From Cellulophaga sp. BC115SP (GTDB lineage Bacteria; Bacteroidota; Bacteroidia; Cytophagales; Spirosomataceae): a stretch of DNA of 64,000 bases. The position numbers were made by a program, and so were the translations under genes. Of the stretch, positions 45,630 through 54,639 are shown in pieces (positions within the stretch are counted from its first letter, which is position 1; the number at the start of each line of letters is the position of its first letter). A model generated the notes under the pieces. It searched no databases, had not been told where the DNA came from, and was given only the letters and a program-made list of their open reading frames with translations. The stretch lies in NCBI RefSeq assembly GCF_009905545.1, contig NZ_JAAALB010000010.1, positions 124,001 to 188,000 of the forward strand, read 5' to 3'.

Positions 45630-46874
45630 ATGAAGTTGTCTATCAAATCAGTAGCTGTTTTATTCATGGGTTTAGCCCTTGTGAGCAGTTGCAAAAGCAA
45701 AAAGCCGAATAGTGTTAAGTTAGGTAAAAACAGTACTGCTACTGGTATTACCTACAACAAAAAAGGAGGATTCCAAGTTGATAAAAAATTCAAAGGTCAG
45801 CCTACTGGTCCTAACCTCGTGTTTATCGAAGGTGGACGCTTTACGATGGGAGCTCTTGAAGAAGATGTTATCAACACACGTGACAACTTGGAAAGAACCG
45901 TTTCTGTTCAATCATTCTACATGGATGAAACAGAAATTGCCAACGTTCACTACCTCGAATATCTCAACGCCATTCAAAAAGACTCTTCACAAGAGTTTTA
46001 TGAGTCTGCTCTTCCAGATACATTGGTTTGGAAAGACGAGTTAGCGTTCAACGACTCTTATGTTGAGCAATATCTTCGTTATCCAGGTTTCCGTATGTAT
46101 CCTTTGGTGGGTGTTTCTTGGACTCAAGCAACAGACTACTGTACTTGGCGTACTGCGGCGGTTAATAATGACTTAGCCATGAAAAACCAAAAAGGTAAGA
46201 AGTCAACCACAAAGAGAAAAGGAAAAGCTGCTGGAGCTGAAGTGAAAGCTGCACCTGCATTCTCTGCTGGTCAACGCCTTCCAATCGAATCAGGAATTGT
46301 ATTGCCTGCTTACCGTCTTCCAACAGAAGCGGAGTGGGAATACGCTGCTAAAGCCATGATTGGAACTCAATATGAAGATGAAAACCAAGTAAATCAACGT
46401 ATTTACCCTTGGGATGGTCCTTCAATGCGTTTATCAAGAGGTAAACACAAAGGAGATATGTTGGCCAACTTCAAACGTGGTCGTGGTGACTATGCTGGTA
46501 TTGCTGGTAAGAGTAACGATAAAGCGATTATTACAACTGAAGTTTATGAATATCCTGCAAATGACTTTGGTTTGTACCAAATGGCAGGTAACGTAAACGA
46601 ATGGGTATATGACTTATATCGTCCACTTTCTTACGAAGATATGAACGACTTGAACCCTATTCGTAGAAATGATTTCATGGATAATGCGAAAAACTACGAT
46701 AGAAAAAATAACAATTCGTTAATTGATAACCGTTCTCGTGTTTACAAAGGTGGTTCTTGGGCTGACGTAGCTTACTGGTTAGCACCAGGTACTCGTAGAT
46801 ATCTAGATCAAGACTCTTCGACATCGACTATCGGATTTAGATGTGCCATGATTCGCGCTGGTACCAACAAATAA
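45630..46874 (+). CDS. gldJ: Gliding motility lipoprotein GldJ
   Basis: This is a 414-residue protein with a lipoprotein signal (LFMGLALVSSC). Its start region, YNKKGGFQVDKKFKGQPTGPNLVFIEGGRF, and 'QSFYMDETEIANVHYLEYL' are characteristic of GldJ within the SUMF1/FGE-like fold. It also has 'YRLPTEAEWEYAA', 'FGLYQMAGNVNEWVYDLYRP', 'YKGGSWAD' and 'TIGFRCAMI'. GldJ is an outer-membrane lipoprotein needed for gliding and stability of GldK in the type IX secretion system. gldKLMN are not adjacent. GldK is the nearest alternative, but its N-terminal region is different. A TAATTTTG -7 element lies at 45557-45564. Confidence 0.9.
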   Translation: MKLSIKSVAVLFMGLALVSSCKSKKPNSVKLGKNSTATGITYNKKGGFQVDKKFKGQPTGPNLVFIEGGRFTMGALEEDVINTRDNLERTVSVQSFYMDETEIANVHYLEYLNAIQKDSSQEFYESALPDTLVWKDELAFNDSYVEQYLRYPGFRMYPLVGVSWTQATDYCTWRTAAVNNDLAMKNQKGKKSTTKRKGKAAGAEVKAAPAFSAGQRLPIESGIVLPAYRLPTEAEWEYAAKAMIGTQYEDENQVNQRIYPWDGPSMRLSRGKHKGDMLANFKRGRGDYAGIAGKSNDKAIITTEVYEYPANDFGLYQMAGNVNEWVYDLYRPLSYEDMNDLNPIRRNDFMDNAKNYDRKNNNSLIDNRSRVYKGGSWADVAYWLAPGTRRYLDQDSSTSTIGFRCAMIRAGTNK

Positions 46875-46888
46875 GATTTTCTATTTTT

Positions 46889-46924
46889 AAAAAGGGCTTA
46901 AAATTTCGATTTTAAGCCCTTTTT
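46889..46924. terminator. Bidirectional terminator
   Basis: A 16-bp stem (46889-46904 with 46909-46924) with a TTCG loop and A/T flanks separates gldJ and comF and abuts the comF stop. Confidence 0.93.
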
Positions 46925-47620
46925 TTATTGTTCAGCACATGCAAGTACCATAATTGAGATTTCTTTCGGATTTACAGCCTTTATGACCTCAAAACAAGAT
47001 TCTATTGTTGCTCCAGTAGTCAGCGTATCGTCAACAATCACAATTCTTTTATTTTCAAGCATTTCTGGTGCTATTACTTCAAATAACTTCTCAACATTTT
47101 CAAATCGCTCCATACGTTTTTTTCTTACTTGTGATTCTGTGGCTCGTACGCGTTGAACAGCATTTTCCAAAACAATACCACCCAAACTTTCTGCCAAACC
47201 ATCCGCAATGCAAGTCGCTTGATTGTAACCACGCTCCAATTGTCGTTTTTGATGTAGTGGAATTGGAATATATACATCAAAAGTGTTTTCTAAACCTGTT
47301 TCTTTGAGTTCAGCCCCAAACCATCTTCCAAGCATTTGCCCTAACTCTTGATTTCCTCCATATTTTATGGCATGCATGATATGTTGAACGTTACTTGCTT
47401 TTTTGAATTTGAGGTACGCAAATTGATATTGAGGCATGATTCTACCTGCAAAACGATTTTCCAAAACATGATAAAGTCCTTTATGTGAGTCTGTTTTGGG
47501 TAAATCAAACAAGCAGTCGGTACAAAGATGTTTTTCTTGGGATACTAGTGGCTCGTTACAAGCAACACATACGTCTGGGAAGAGCAATTGTAGAAATGCT
47601 TTGAACATGTTAGGTGTCAT
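46925..47620 (-). CDS. comF: ComF-family phosphoribosyltransferase-like protein
   Basis: This is a 231-residue protein (MFKAFLQLLFPDVC at 47608 is an alternative start). The N-terminal Cys4 zinc motif is CVACNEPL...HLCTDCL. The middle has 'VYIPIPLHQKRQLERGYNQA' and the C-terminal PRPP-binding loop is IVIVDDTLTTGATIESC. The family is linked to DNA uptake and to repair of transforming ssDNA. No other competence genes are nearby. Confidence 0.93.
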   Translation of the reverse strand: MTPNMFKAFLQLLFPDVCVACNEPLVSQEKHLCTDCLFDLPKTDSHKGLYHVLENRFAGRIMPQYQFAYLKFKKASNVQHIMHAIKYGGNQELGQMLGRWFGAELKETGLENTFDVYIPIPLHQKRQLERGYNQATCIADGLAESLGGIVLENAVQRVRATESQVRKKRMERFENVEKLFEVIAPEMLENKRIVIVDDTLTTGATIESCFEVIKAVNPKEISIMVLACAEQ

Positions 47621-47722
47621 CAGTGTTGAGTATTAGGTGTAATAGACTTTGCGCTTTTTATTAGTAAATTAGCGTTCTTTTAAATGAATTAACGATTTTT
47701 TTCAGAAACAAACAATAGCATT

Positions 47723-48067
47723 ATGAGCTTAGTCACAGAATTTAACGACTACAGAGCTAAAATGAACGAAAAAATTTTAGCTGGTGATAATAAAGTAATC
47801 AAACGTATTTTCAATCTAGATACCAATACTTACGCTGAGGGCGCTTTATCAGAAAAAACCAAAGAGATGATGGGCTTGGCTTGCTCTATGGTTTTGCGTT
47901 GCGATGATTGTGTCAAATATCATTTGGGCAAATGCTTCGAATTGGGTGTAACTGATGCCGAAGTACAAGAAATTTTCTCAGTGGCTACCCTAATTGGCGG
48001 TACAATCGTTGTACCTCACTTACGCCGTGCTGTTGAGTATTGGGAAGCTTTACAACAAGAACAATAA
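47723..48067 (+). CDS. Carboxymuconolactone decarboxylase (CMD)/AhpD-like protein
   Basis: This is a 114-residue helical protein with the CMD/AhpD core GLACSMVLRCDDCVKYHLGKC. The CDDC pair with a downstream His (CxxCxxxH) is the AhpD-type redox centre. 'EVQEIFSVATLIGGTIVVPHLRRAVEYW' completes the fold. Members are alkylhydroperoxidase-like or thiol-disulfide proteins. True carboxymuconolactone decarboxylase activity is unlikely. It precedes the small hypothetical gene by 47 bases and is probably co-transcribed. Confidence 0.92.
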   Translation: MSLVTEFNDYRAKMNEKILAGDNKVIKRIFNLDTNTYAEGALSEKTKEMMGLACSMVLRCDDCVKYHLGKCFELGVTDAEVQEIFSVATLIGGTIVVPHLRRAVEYWEALQQEQ

Positions 48068-48114
48068 TCAGAAATACGGTTTTGACCTCAATAAAGCCGT
48101 ATTTTCTCAAAACC

Positions 48115-48471
48115 ATGGATATAGAATTAGAAAACCTATCTCAGGAATGGGATATTCTTTTAGATAAACTCGAAAGAATGATGGAAAAACGTCCTTCTGA
48201 TCTTAATTCAGTACTTTTTTTAATCGGGGTACAAGAGCTAGGAAAAGGACATCGTTTTTTTACCAAAGAAGAAAAACAAGACTTGATGCATATTGCTATT
48301 TGCAAGGTGCTTAGTTTTTCTGGGATATACGAACTAGAAGGTACCGACCAAGATGGCTGGCCACATTGGAAACTGGTTCAACCTTTGCCTTTTGTGAATC
48401 TATTGGAACAAGAAAAGCTCTTAAAGGCTCATGTAATTGAGTATTTCGAAAAAGAAGTTTTTAATAGTTAA
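48115..48471 (+). CDS. Conserved small hypothetical protein
   Basis: This is a 118-residue protein starting at MDIELENLSQEWDILLDKLE (48115). A longer frame from 48040 would begin inside the upstream gene and is rejected. It is mainly helical and acidic, with the recognisable blocks 'PSDLNSVLFLIGVQELGKG', 'FTKEEKQDLMHIAICKVLS' and 'DQDGWPHWKLVQPLPF'. It has no signal peptide, membrane segment or known catalytic motif. I do not recognise its family. The downstream terminator shows it ends the CMD operon. Confidence 0.8.
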   Translation: MDIELENLSQEWDILLDKLERMMEKRPSDLNSVLFLIGVQELGKGHRFFTKEEKQDLMHIAICKVLSFSGIYELEGTDQDGWPHWKLVQPLPFVNLLEQEKLLKAHVIEYFEKEVFNS

Positions 48472-48484
48472 ATCAGCGTAAACT

Positions 48485-48530
48485 TAAAATGGCACAAAAC
48501 GATAAGATTTTACCGTTTTGTGCCATTTTA
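48485..48530. terminator. Bidirectional terminator
   Basis: A 17-bp perfect stem (48485-48501 with 48514-48530) with A and T flanks lies between the small hypothetical gene and the convergent SGNH-like gene. Confidence 0.9.
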
Positions 48531-48545
48531 GTTTTTATTGAATAC

Positions 48546-50003
48546 TTATTCTTTGCCGACAAACTTACTATATGCTTGCAGATTAATCTGAGGAATAGAG
48601 GCATTGTAGGTTTGATTTATCGCTTTTATTACCTCATTGGCGATGACTGCCTGACCAATAGCTGTAGGATAAATACCATCTGCTGAAAAGAAGTTTCCTC
48701 GTGTTCCACCGTCGATTTTAAAACCATCTGCTGAAACATATTGGTTGATGTGGATTTGATGATAAATTTTCTCCAAATCTACTAATGCCAATCCTTTTTC
48801 TTTTGCCAATGTCTTAATTCTATCATTATATAGTTTTATAAACTGGGTATTGTTGTTCAATATTTGTGTATTCAAGAAGGTAGAAGTAGGCAAAATAGTA
48901 AACACATCATCTCCCTTTTTAAGACTTCTAAACAAATTATCTACCGTTTGACTTGGGATAAACAACATATCGGTTGAATTACCATTGATAGAAATATTTT
49001 TTGCTTTAGTTTTTAAATCCTCCAAGGTGTACCAATTAAAATATGCTAAATCGGTGATAATTGGCCATGTAAATACAACACCTTTCTCTGCTTTTGCCTT
49101 TTCATACAACAGTTCAATTGTTTTTTCTAATATTTTGGGACCATTCGTGTACCTTTCATACCCATAAGAACTGAGAGCATTTCCATTATTTTTAATGAGT
49201 GATAGCAACATATCACTATCATCTTCCAATAGATAAAAGTTAATGGGTTGCTTTAATATTTGTTCTCTTAATGATACTGATTTATCGTCAATCCCATCGG
49301 GTAAGATGCGACTAGCAAAAACACCACCAATACTCCATCTGTTTCCTAGTAAATCAAGTGTTTCGGTATTGACCACTCTGCCTGCGATGGTAAGTCCACC
49401 ATTTTCAGGTAAACCGTAGTTTTGAGCCAAATTTCCTTGATATTTTGTTAATGCTGGAGGCGTACCAGCTTTTACCGTTGCTATATTATTTTTTACTTCC
49501 TTCCAAGTAGGATAGGAGGAACCATCATTGATAAGCTCTAAATACCCTGTTCCATTTACTTCCGTACCAGAAAATAAAGGGCTTTGAAAATTACTCATTC
49601 CCATTTGCCATGCTACAAGATTTGGAAACGCTGTCATTTGTCCAACTCTATACAATCCACCATTGCGGACGCCAGCCGTCAATCCGCCACCCATCGCAAT
49701 CATGTTTAGCTTTTCTCCATTATTGATAATAGAGCCCAGGTTAGGAGTATTATTTCCTTGAAAAAAGGCAGAAATATCTAAACTAGCAGTAGCAGAACTT
49801 TCGCCTTTGATAAAGTAAGATTTATCAGAAAAAGGATACAATGGAGGTAATAAAGTCTCATTACCTGTCATACTAGGAGGATTGACTACAGGAGGTGTCG
49901 TTGGCTGAACCTCGACTTGCGGAGGTAATACTTCGGATGAACAACTTACTAATAGAACTGTAGTACATAATTGTAGTAACTTAACTATCTGTTTCATAAT
50001 CAT
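48546..50003 (-). CDS. SGNH/GDSL-hydrolase-like lipoprotein, probably inactive
   Basis: This is a 485-residue protein with a lipoprotein signal (CTTVLLVSC) followed by a Pro/Thr-rich linker. It follows the layout of Bacteroidota SGNH lipoproteins: block I aligned at IAMGGGLTAGVRNGGLYR, 'FPNLVAWQMG', and block V at FSADGIYPTAIGQAVIANE. In active relatives block I is GDSLTAG and block V is DGxHP. Here the nucleophile Ser is Gly and the His is Tyr, so both catalytic residues are missing. It could be a carbohydrate-binding or structural pseudoenzyme. The start at 49997 (MKQIVKLL) is equally possible. Confidence 0.78.
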   Translation of the reverse strand: MIMKQIVKLLQLCTTVLLVSCSSEVLPPQVEVQPTTPPVVNPPSMTGNETLLPPLYPFSDKSYFIKGESSATASLDISAFFQGNNTPNLGSIINNGEKLNMIAMGGGLTAGVRNGGLYRVGQMTAFPNLVAWQMGMSNFQSPLFSGTEVNGTGYLELINDGSSYPTWKEVKNNIATVKAGTPPALTKYQGNLAQNYGLPENGGLTIAGRVVNTETLDLLGNRWSIGGVFASRILPDGIDDKSVSLREQILKQPINFYLLEDDSDMLLSLIKNNGNALSSYGYERYTNGPKILEKTIELLYEKAKAEKGVVFTWPIITDLAYFNWYTLEDLKTKAKNISINGNSTDMLFIPSQTVDNLFRSLKKGDDVFTILPTSTFLNTQILNNNTQFIKLYNDRIKTLAKEKGLALVDLEKIYHQIHINQYVSADGFKIDGGTRGNFFSADGIYPTAIGQAVIANEVIKAINQTYNASIPQINLQAYSKFVGKE

Positions 50004-50369
50004 TAGTTTAAGATGTAAATACTTATTTTGTGACTACCTCAATAGTCACTCTTTATGGCATTCAATTTGAAAGACAGGAAAGATTGGTCATGTAATTGGG
50101 AAGAAAAGCATTTTCTACATTGGGTAATTATCTAGGATGTAGCCAAGAGTCGTTAGAAAAGCATCTCAGATACAAATGTATACAAAATAGCAATCCTCAG
50201 TTTATTTATTGCATCCTTCTAATGTAATTAAATTTCAGTCTTCTTTTTCCTCCCAAAAACTATCATCTTTCCTGTATAGAATATTGAGGCTTTGCCATGA
50301 TTTAAGGTTATCTTTGAGATAAAATGTTTGTTAAAACAGCATATTCAACAACAATATCCTTTTTGTTTT
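50004..50369. other. Divergent intergenic region
   Basis: This is a 366-base spacer between the SGNH-like gene (-) and xth (+). I see no gene, RNA or clear palindrome. Confidence 0.4.
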
Positions 50370-51131
50370 ATGAAAATCATTACCTACAATGTCAACGGTA
50401 TTCGTTCGGCTATTTCCAAAGGCTTTATTGAGTGGCTTCAGGCTGCCAATCCAGATATGATTTGCTTGCAAGAATTAAAAGCAGAAGAGCATCAAATAGA
50501 AAAGCAACTTTTAACAGATTTGGGGTATCATTTGTATTGGTATTCTGCACAAAAAAAAGGCTATTCGGGTGTAGCAATCTTCACTAAAGTCTTACCAAAG
50601 CATGTAGAATATGGCTGTGGAATAGAAGCCTACGACAACGAGGGACGTGTACTTCGTACTGATTTTGAGGATTTTTCGTTAATGTCAGTATATATGCCAT
50701 CAGGTTCGAGTGGCGACGAGCGTCAAGGATTCAAGTTTCAATGGATGAATGATTTCCAAGAGTATATCAATGATTTGAAGGTACAAATTCCCAATCTTAT
50801 TGTTTCGGGAGATTATAATATTTGTCATCAACCTATAGATATCCACAATCCTAAATCCAATGCTAATAGTTCTGGTTTTTTGCCTGAAGAACGTGAGTGG
50901 ATGGGACAATTTTTGGAAAGTGGATTTATTGATACATTCCGTCATTTCAATCCTGAGCCTCATCATTACACTTGGTGGAGCTTTAGGGCAGGAGCGAGGG
51001 CCAAGAACTTGGGCTGGCGTATCGATTATAATTGCGCTACTTTACCCTTGAAAGACCGACTAACACGTGCCTATATATTACCCGAAGCCAAACATTCAGA
51101 CCACTGTCCGTCTGTTGTGGAATTAGATTAA
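50370..51131 (+). CDS. xth: Exodeoxyribonuclease III
   Basis: This is a 253-residue protein. The start is the ATG at 50370 (MKIITYNVNGIRSAISKGF), matching the family N-terminus. It is an AP-endonuclease/exonuclease III fold with PDMICLQELKAEEHQI (metal-binding Glu), 'YSGVAIFTK', VSGDYNICHQPIDI (catalytic Asp/Asn), 'GFIDTFRHFNPEPHHYTWWS', WRIDYNCAT and the terminal SDHCPSVVELD. It cleaves abasic sites and trims 3' ends in base excision repair. Confidence 0.97.
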   Translation: MKIITYNVNGIRSAISKGFIEWLQAANPDMICLQELKAEEHQIEKQLLTDLGYHLYWYSAQKKGYSGVAIFTKVLPKHVEYGCGIEAYDNEGRVLRTDFEDFSLMSVYMPSGSSGDERQGFKFQWMNDFQEYINDLKVQIPNLIVSGDYNICHQPIDIHNPKSNANSSGFLPEEREWMGQFLESGFIDTFRHFNPEPHHYTWWSFRAGARAKNLGWRIDYNCATLPLKDRLTRAYILPEAKHSDHCPSVVELD

Positions 51132-51137
51132 TAATTC

Positions 51138-51188
51138 TCCACAGGAAGTTATCCACATTGTATAAATTTGTGGATAACTTCCTGTGGA
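51138..51188. repeat. 20-bp-arm palindrome carrying two inverted DnaA boxes
   Basis: TCCACAGGAAGTTATCCACA (51138-51157) is perfectly inverted at 51169-51188 around an 11-base A/T loop. Each arm ends in a perfect DnaA box (TTATCCACA at 51149, TGTGGATAA at 51169). It could double as a 3' hairpin for xth, although it lacks a T tail. A TAAATTTG -7-like element (51163-51170) falls in its loop, ahead of the DUF4175 gene. Confidence 0.75.
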
Positions 51189-51264
51189 ATTCGCGACTAT
51201 TTCCATTTCAGCATGATTATTGGACTCGTAATGGTCATATAATCCGCAAAATGATTTTATTACT

Positions 51265-54200
51265 ATGACAAATTCTCCTATTGCCGCACTTTCGTTACGC
51301 ATTGAAGAATATAAACGAAAGTTTTATCTAAACCGATTAGTCAAAGGATCTATCTTCTCTTTGGCTGTTATTTTGTCTGCCTATCTGGTATTCAACACAT
51401 TAGAATATTTTGGACACTTTGGCTCATTTTTCCGTGGAATACTTTTCTTCGGATTTATTCTAGCTTTTGGGTTATCCACATTCTTTTGGGTTATCAAGCC
51501 TTTATTGTTTCTTTATGGAAACAGAAAACCTCTAAGTGACGAAATAGCCGCTGACCAAATTGGCAAATTCTTTCCAGAAGTTTCGGATAAATTGCTCAAT
51601 ACACTCCAACTTTCAAAAGCGTTGAGCCATGAGCAAAATGAATTGTTAATGGCATCCATTGCTCAGAAATCTCAGCAATTGGCTATTATTCGCTTTGCCG
51701 ATGCCATTAAGATTGACCACAACAAAAGATACCTCAAATATATGGCAGTACCTGCTGTGGTAATTTTTGGGTTATTATTGATTTATCCTGCCTTCTTTTC
51801 AAAAAGTACTGAACGTATTGTCAACTTCAAAAACGAATATCAAGAAGAAGCTCCTTTTAGCTTTGAATTAGGAAACAAAAATCTAAAAGCTTTTAAAAAC
51901 GAAGACTTTACCGTAAATCTTGCTCTTCGTGGCAATACGATTCCTGATGCGGTTTATGTATTAGTTAATGATAGAAAAATGAAAATGGAGGCTATAGATA
52001 GTCGTCACTACTCATTTACGTTTTCTAAGTTGCAAGACAATACAGATTTTACGTTCGAGGCAGCTGGCTTTAAATCAGGTAACTATGAGATAGAAGTTGT
52101 TAATAAACCAACCCTTGGCTTCTTCGATGTAACACTACATTATCCTGCTTATTTGAACAAACCTGATGAGCAACTACAAAATATGGGTAATATCACAGTA
52201 CCCGAAGGCACACTTATCGACTGGAACTTTACTGTGACTGATACAGACTCTATCGTATTTTCTTTTGACGGAGATAAAAAGCGATATTTTGCGGAGAAGA
52301 AAATGCTAGGTGGGGGATATGACTTCAGATTGAAAGCAACTCGTTCGAGCGCTTATCAGGTATCGCTCAAAAACCAATATTCTAGTTCAAACCAAGGAAT
52401 TGATTTTAACCTAAATGTTATTCCTGACAAATATCCACAAATCAGTCTTGAACAATACAAAGATTCCACGCTTTATAACTATATGGTTTTAGGTGGAAGT
52501 ATAGCTGATGATTACGGATTAAGCCGTTTAGCTGTATTTTATAAAATTTTGCGCGATGGAAAGCCTAATAATGGCAATTATCGCAATTTCAATATTCCTG
52601 TAAACAAAACGCAATCAATCCAAGGATTTTATCAACAATGGGCTATGGATAGCCTAAAATTGAATCCTTCGGACAAAGTTGAGTACTATGTTCAAGTTTG
52701 GGATAATGATGGCGTAAATGGGCCAAAATCAACGCGTTCGCAATTATTGAACTATACCATTCCAAGTAAAAATGACATTAATAAAGAAATTGATAACTCT
52801 ATCGATAAAACTGAGGCTCAATTAGATAAAACGCTCGAAAAAGCTCAAAAGCTTCGCAAAGAATTAGCAGCGCTAGAAAATCGCTTGAAAAATAAGAAAG
52901 ACCTAGATTTTCAAGATAAAAAACTCATTGAAGAGATTGCTAAGAAAAAAGAAGATTTGATGAATGAAATCAAAAAGCTTCAAGAGCAAAATCAAAATCT
53001 AACAGATAAACAACAAAGATTCAATGAGCAAAAACCTGAAATGCAACAGAAAATGGAAGCATTGCAGAAAATGATGAATCAATTGATGGATCCTGAGACG
53101 CAAAAGCTTTACGAAGAATTGAAAAAAATGTTAGAGAAAAATCCAGAAGATAATCATATCAATGATCAGATGGATAAACTTCGAAACAAAGAGCGTAATA
53201 CTGAAAAGGAGCTAGAGCGTATGCAAAACCTTTTTAAGAAACTTCAGGTAGAGCAGAAACTCGACAAAGCTATCAAAGAACTTGAAAAGCAAGCTGAGAA
53301 ACAGGAAAATCTAGCGGAGAAAAACGAGGAGCTTAGCAAAAAGCCTCAAAGTCAAGATAAGTCGCAGCAAACAGAAGATTTGAAAAAAGAGCAAGAAAAG
53401 CTTAGTAAAGAGTTTGACGATGTTAAAAAAGACTTGAAAGATGCTGATAAGCTTAACAATGAAGTCAAAAATTCAGATCCGCTTGAATTAGATAAACAAC
53501 AGCAAGAGGATATTTCGGATGACCAGAAAGATGCTCAGCAGAAAATGGATAAGGGCGATAATAAGTCTGCCGCTGGTAAACAAAAGAAAGCAGCGAAGAA
53601 CATGAAGAATATGGCTCAAAAGCTTGCACAGATGAAACAACAAGCTGAGATGAAAGAGAATGAGGAAAACATAGAAACATTACGTGAAATCTTAGAAAAC
53701 CTTGTAAAACTCTCTTTTGACCAAGAACAGCTCATGAAAGACTTTAGAGGCATTATGCCTTCTGACCCTCGATTTGTGAAATTATCGCAAGAACAGATCA
53801 AGCTTCAGGATGATGCTAAAGTTATCGAAGATAGCTTATACACCCTTTCGAAACGAGTATTACAAATTGAAACATTTGTAACAAGAGAAATGGGCAATAT
53901 GAAAACTTATATGGGCGATGCCGTTAAACTCATTAAGGATCGTAAAATGGCAATGACTGCCTCGAAACAACAGTTTGCCATGACATCGATGAACAATTTA
54001 GCTCTTTTGTTATCTGACGTTCAAAAACAAATGCAACAAAACCAGCAAATGATGATGGCTGGTTCTGGAAGTGGGAAAGGTAAAAACAAAGGAAATCAAA
54101 AAGGAATGGGGCAGAGTCAGAAAGATTTGAATCAGAAAATGCAACAAACCCTGCAAAAAGGTTCTCAAAGCAAAGGTGGTATGTCTGAGGATTTAGCTAA

Positions 54201-54609
54201 ACTAGCCCGCGAGCAAGCTCAAATCAGAAAGATGTTGCAGGATATGATGGATAATCAAAAAGGTACAGAGGTTGGGAAAAAGCTAGGAGATGAAGTAAAA
54301 GACCTTTTGAAGAAAATGGAAGAAACTGAAACTGATCTAGTCAATAAACGTCTAAATCCTGATTTAATAAAACGTCAACAAGAACTTCTAACTCGTTTGC
54401 TCGAATCTGAAAAAGCTTTGAAAGAACAAGAGGAAGACCAAAAACGTAAAGCAGAAACAGCTAAAAACTACGAAAGAAAGGTTCCTCCACAATTTCAACA
54501 ATATGTAAAGGATAAGCAAAAACAAACGGAATTGCTCAAAACAGTTCCTCCAAACCTGAATCCTTATTACAAGCAACAAGTAGATTACTACTTCAAAAAG
54601 ATTCAATAA
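51265..54609 (+). CDS. DUF4175 large membrane/coiled-coil protein
   Basis: This is an 1114-residue protein. Two or three membrane segments lie in the first 185 residues (SIFSLAVILSAYLVFNTL, FFRGILFFGFILAFGLSTFF, MAVPAVVIFGLLLIYPAF). A beta-rich extracytoplasmic part follows to about residue 500. From there on comes a very long E/K/Q-rich coiled coil with an M/G/Q-rich stretch near 930-980. This matches the Bacteroidota DUF4175 family, whose function is not established. A third DnaA box (51472-51480) lies in the coding sequence. Heptad-rich composition makes database matches to unrelated coiled coils likely. Confidence 0.85.
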   Translation: MTNSPIAALSLRIEEYKRKFYLNRLVKGSIFSLAVILSAYLVFNTLEYFGHFGSFFRGILFFGFILAFGLSTFFWVIKPLLFLYGNRKPLSDEIAADQIGKFFPEVSDKLLNTLQLSKALSHEQNELLMASIAQKSQQLAIIRFADAIKIDHNKRYLKYMAVPAVVIFGLLLIYPAFFSKSTERIVNFKNEYQEEAPFSFELGNKNLKAFKNEDFTVNLALRGNTIPDAVYVLVNDRKMKMEAIDSRHYSFTFSKLQDNTDFTFEAAGFKSGNYEIEVVNKPTLGFFDVTLHYPAYLNKPDEQLQNMGNITVPEGTLIDWNFTVTDTDSIVFSFDGDKKRYFAEKKMLGGGYDFRLKATRSSAYQVSLKNQYSSSNQGIDFNLNVIPDKYPQISLEQYKDSTLYNYMVLGGSIADDYGLSRLAVFYKILRDGKPNNGNYRNFNIPVNKTQSIQGFYQQWAMDSLKLNPSDKVEYYVQVWDNDGVNGPKSTRSQLLNYTIPSKNDINKEIDNSIDKTEAQLDKTLEKAQKLRKELAALENRLKNKKDLDFQDKKLIEEIAKKKEDLMNEIKKLQEQNQNLTDKQQRFNEQKPEMQQKMEALQKMMNQLMDPETQKLYEELKKMLEKNPEDNHINDQMDKLRNKERNTEKELERMQNLFKKLQVEQKLDKAIKELEKQAEKQENLAEKNEELSKKPQSQDKSQQTEDLKKEQEKLSKEFDDVKKDLKDADKLNNEVKNSDPLELDKQQQEDISDDQKDAQQKMDKGDNKSAAGKQKKAAKNMKNMAQKLAQMKQQAEMKENEENIETLREILENLVKLSFDQEQLMKDFRGIMPSDPRFVKLSQEQIKLQDDAKVIEDSLYTLSKRVLQIETFVTREMGNMKTYMGDAVKLIKDRKMAMTASKQQFAMTSMNNLALLLSDVQKQMQQNQQMMMAGSGSGKGKNKGNQKGMGQSQKDLNQKMQQTLQKGSQSKGGMSEDLAKLAREQAQIRKMLQDMMDNQKGTEVGKKLGDEVKDLLKKMEETETDLVNKRLNPDLIKRQQELLTRLLESEKALKEQEEDQKRKAETAKNYERKVPPQFQQYVKDKQKQTELLKTVPPNLNPYYKQQVDYYFKKIQ

Positions 54610-54612
54610 AGG

Positions 54613-54638
54613 AAAAGGCCAGCGTTTGCTGGCCTTTT
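54613..54638. terminator. Terminator
   Basis: An 11-bp stem AAAAGGCCAGC/GCTGGCCTTTT with a GTTT loop and a T run lies between the DUF4175 and convergent OmpA genes. Confidence 0.92.
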
Positions 54639-54639
54639 T

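Noticed and set aside
46925-47620. Competence operon around comF, and comB as a competence gene
   Set aside because: comF stands alone, and the comB at 26119 is the phosphosulfolactate phosphatase family, unrelated to DNA uptake.
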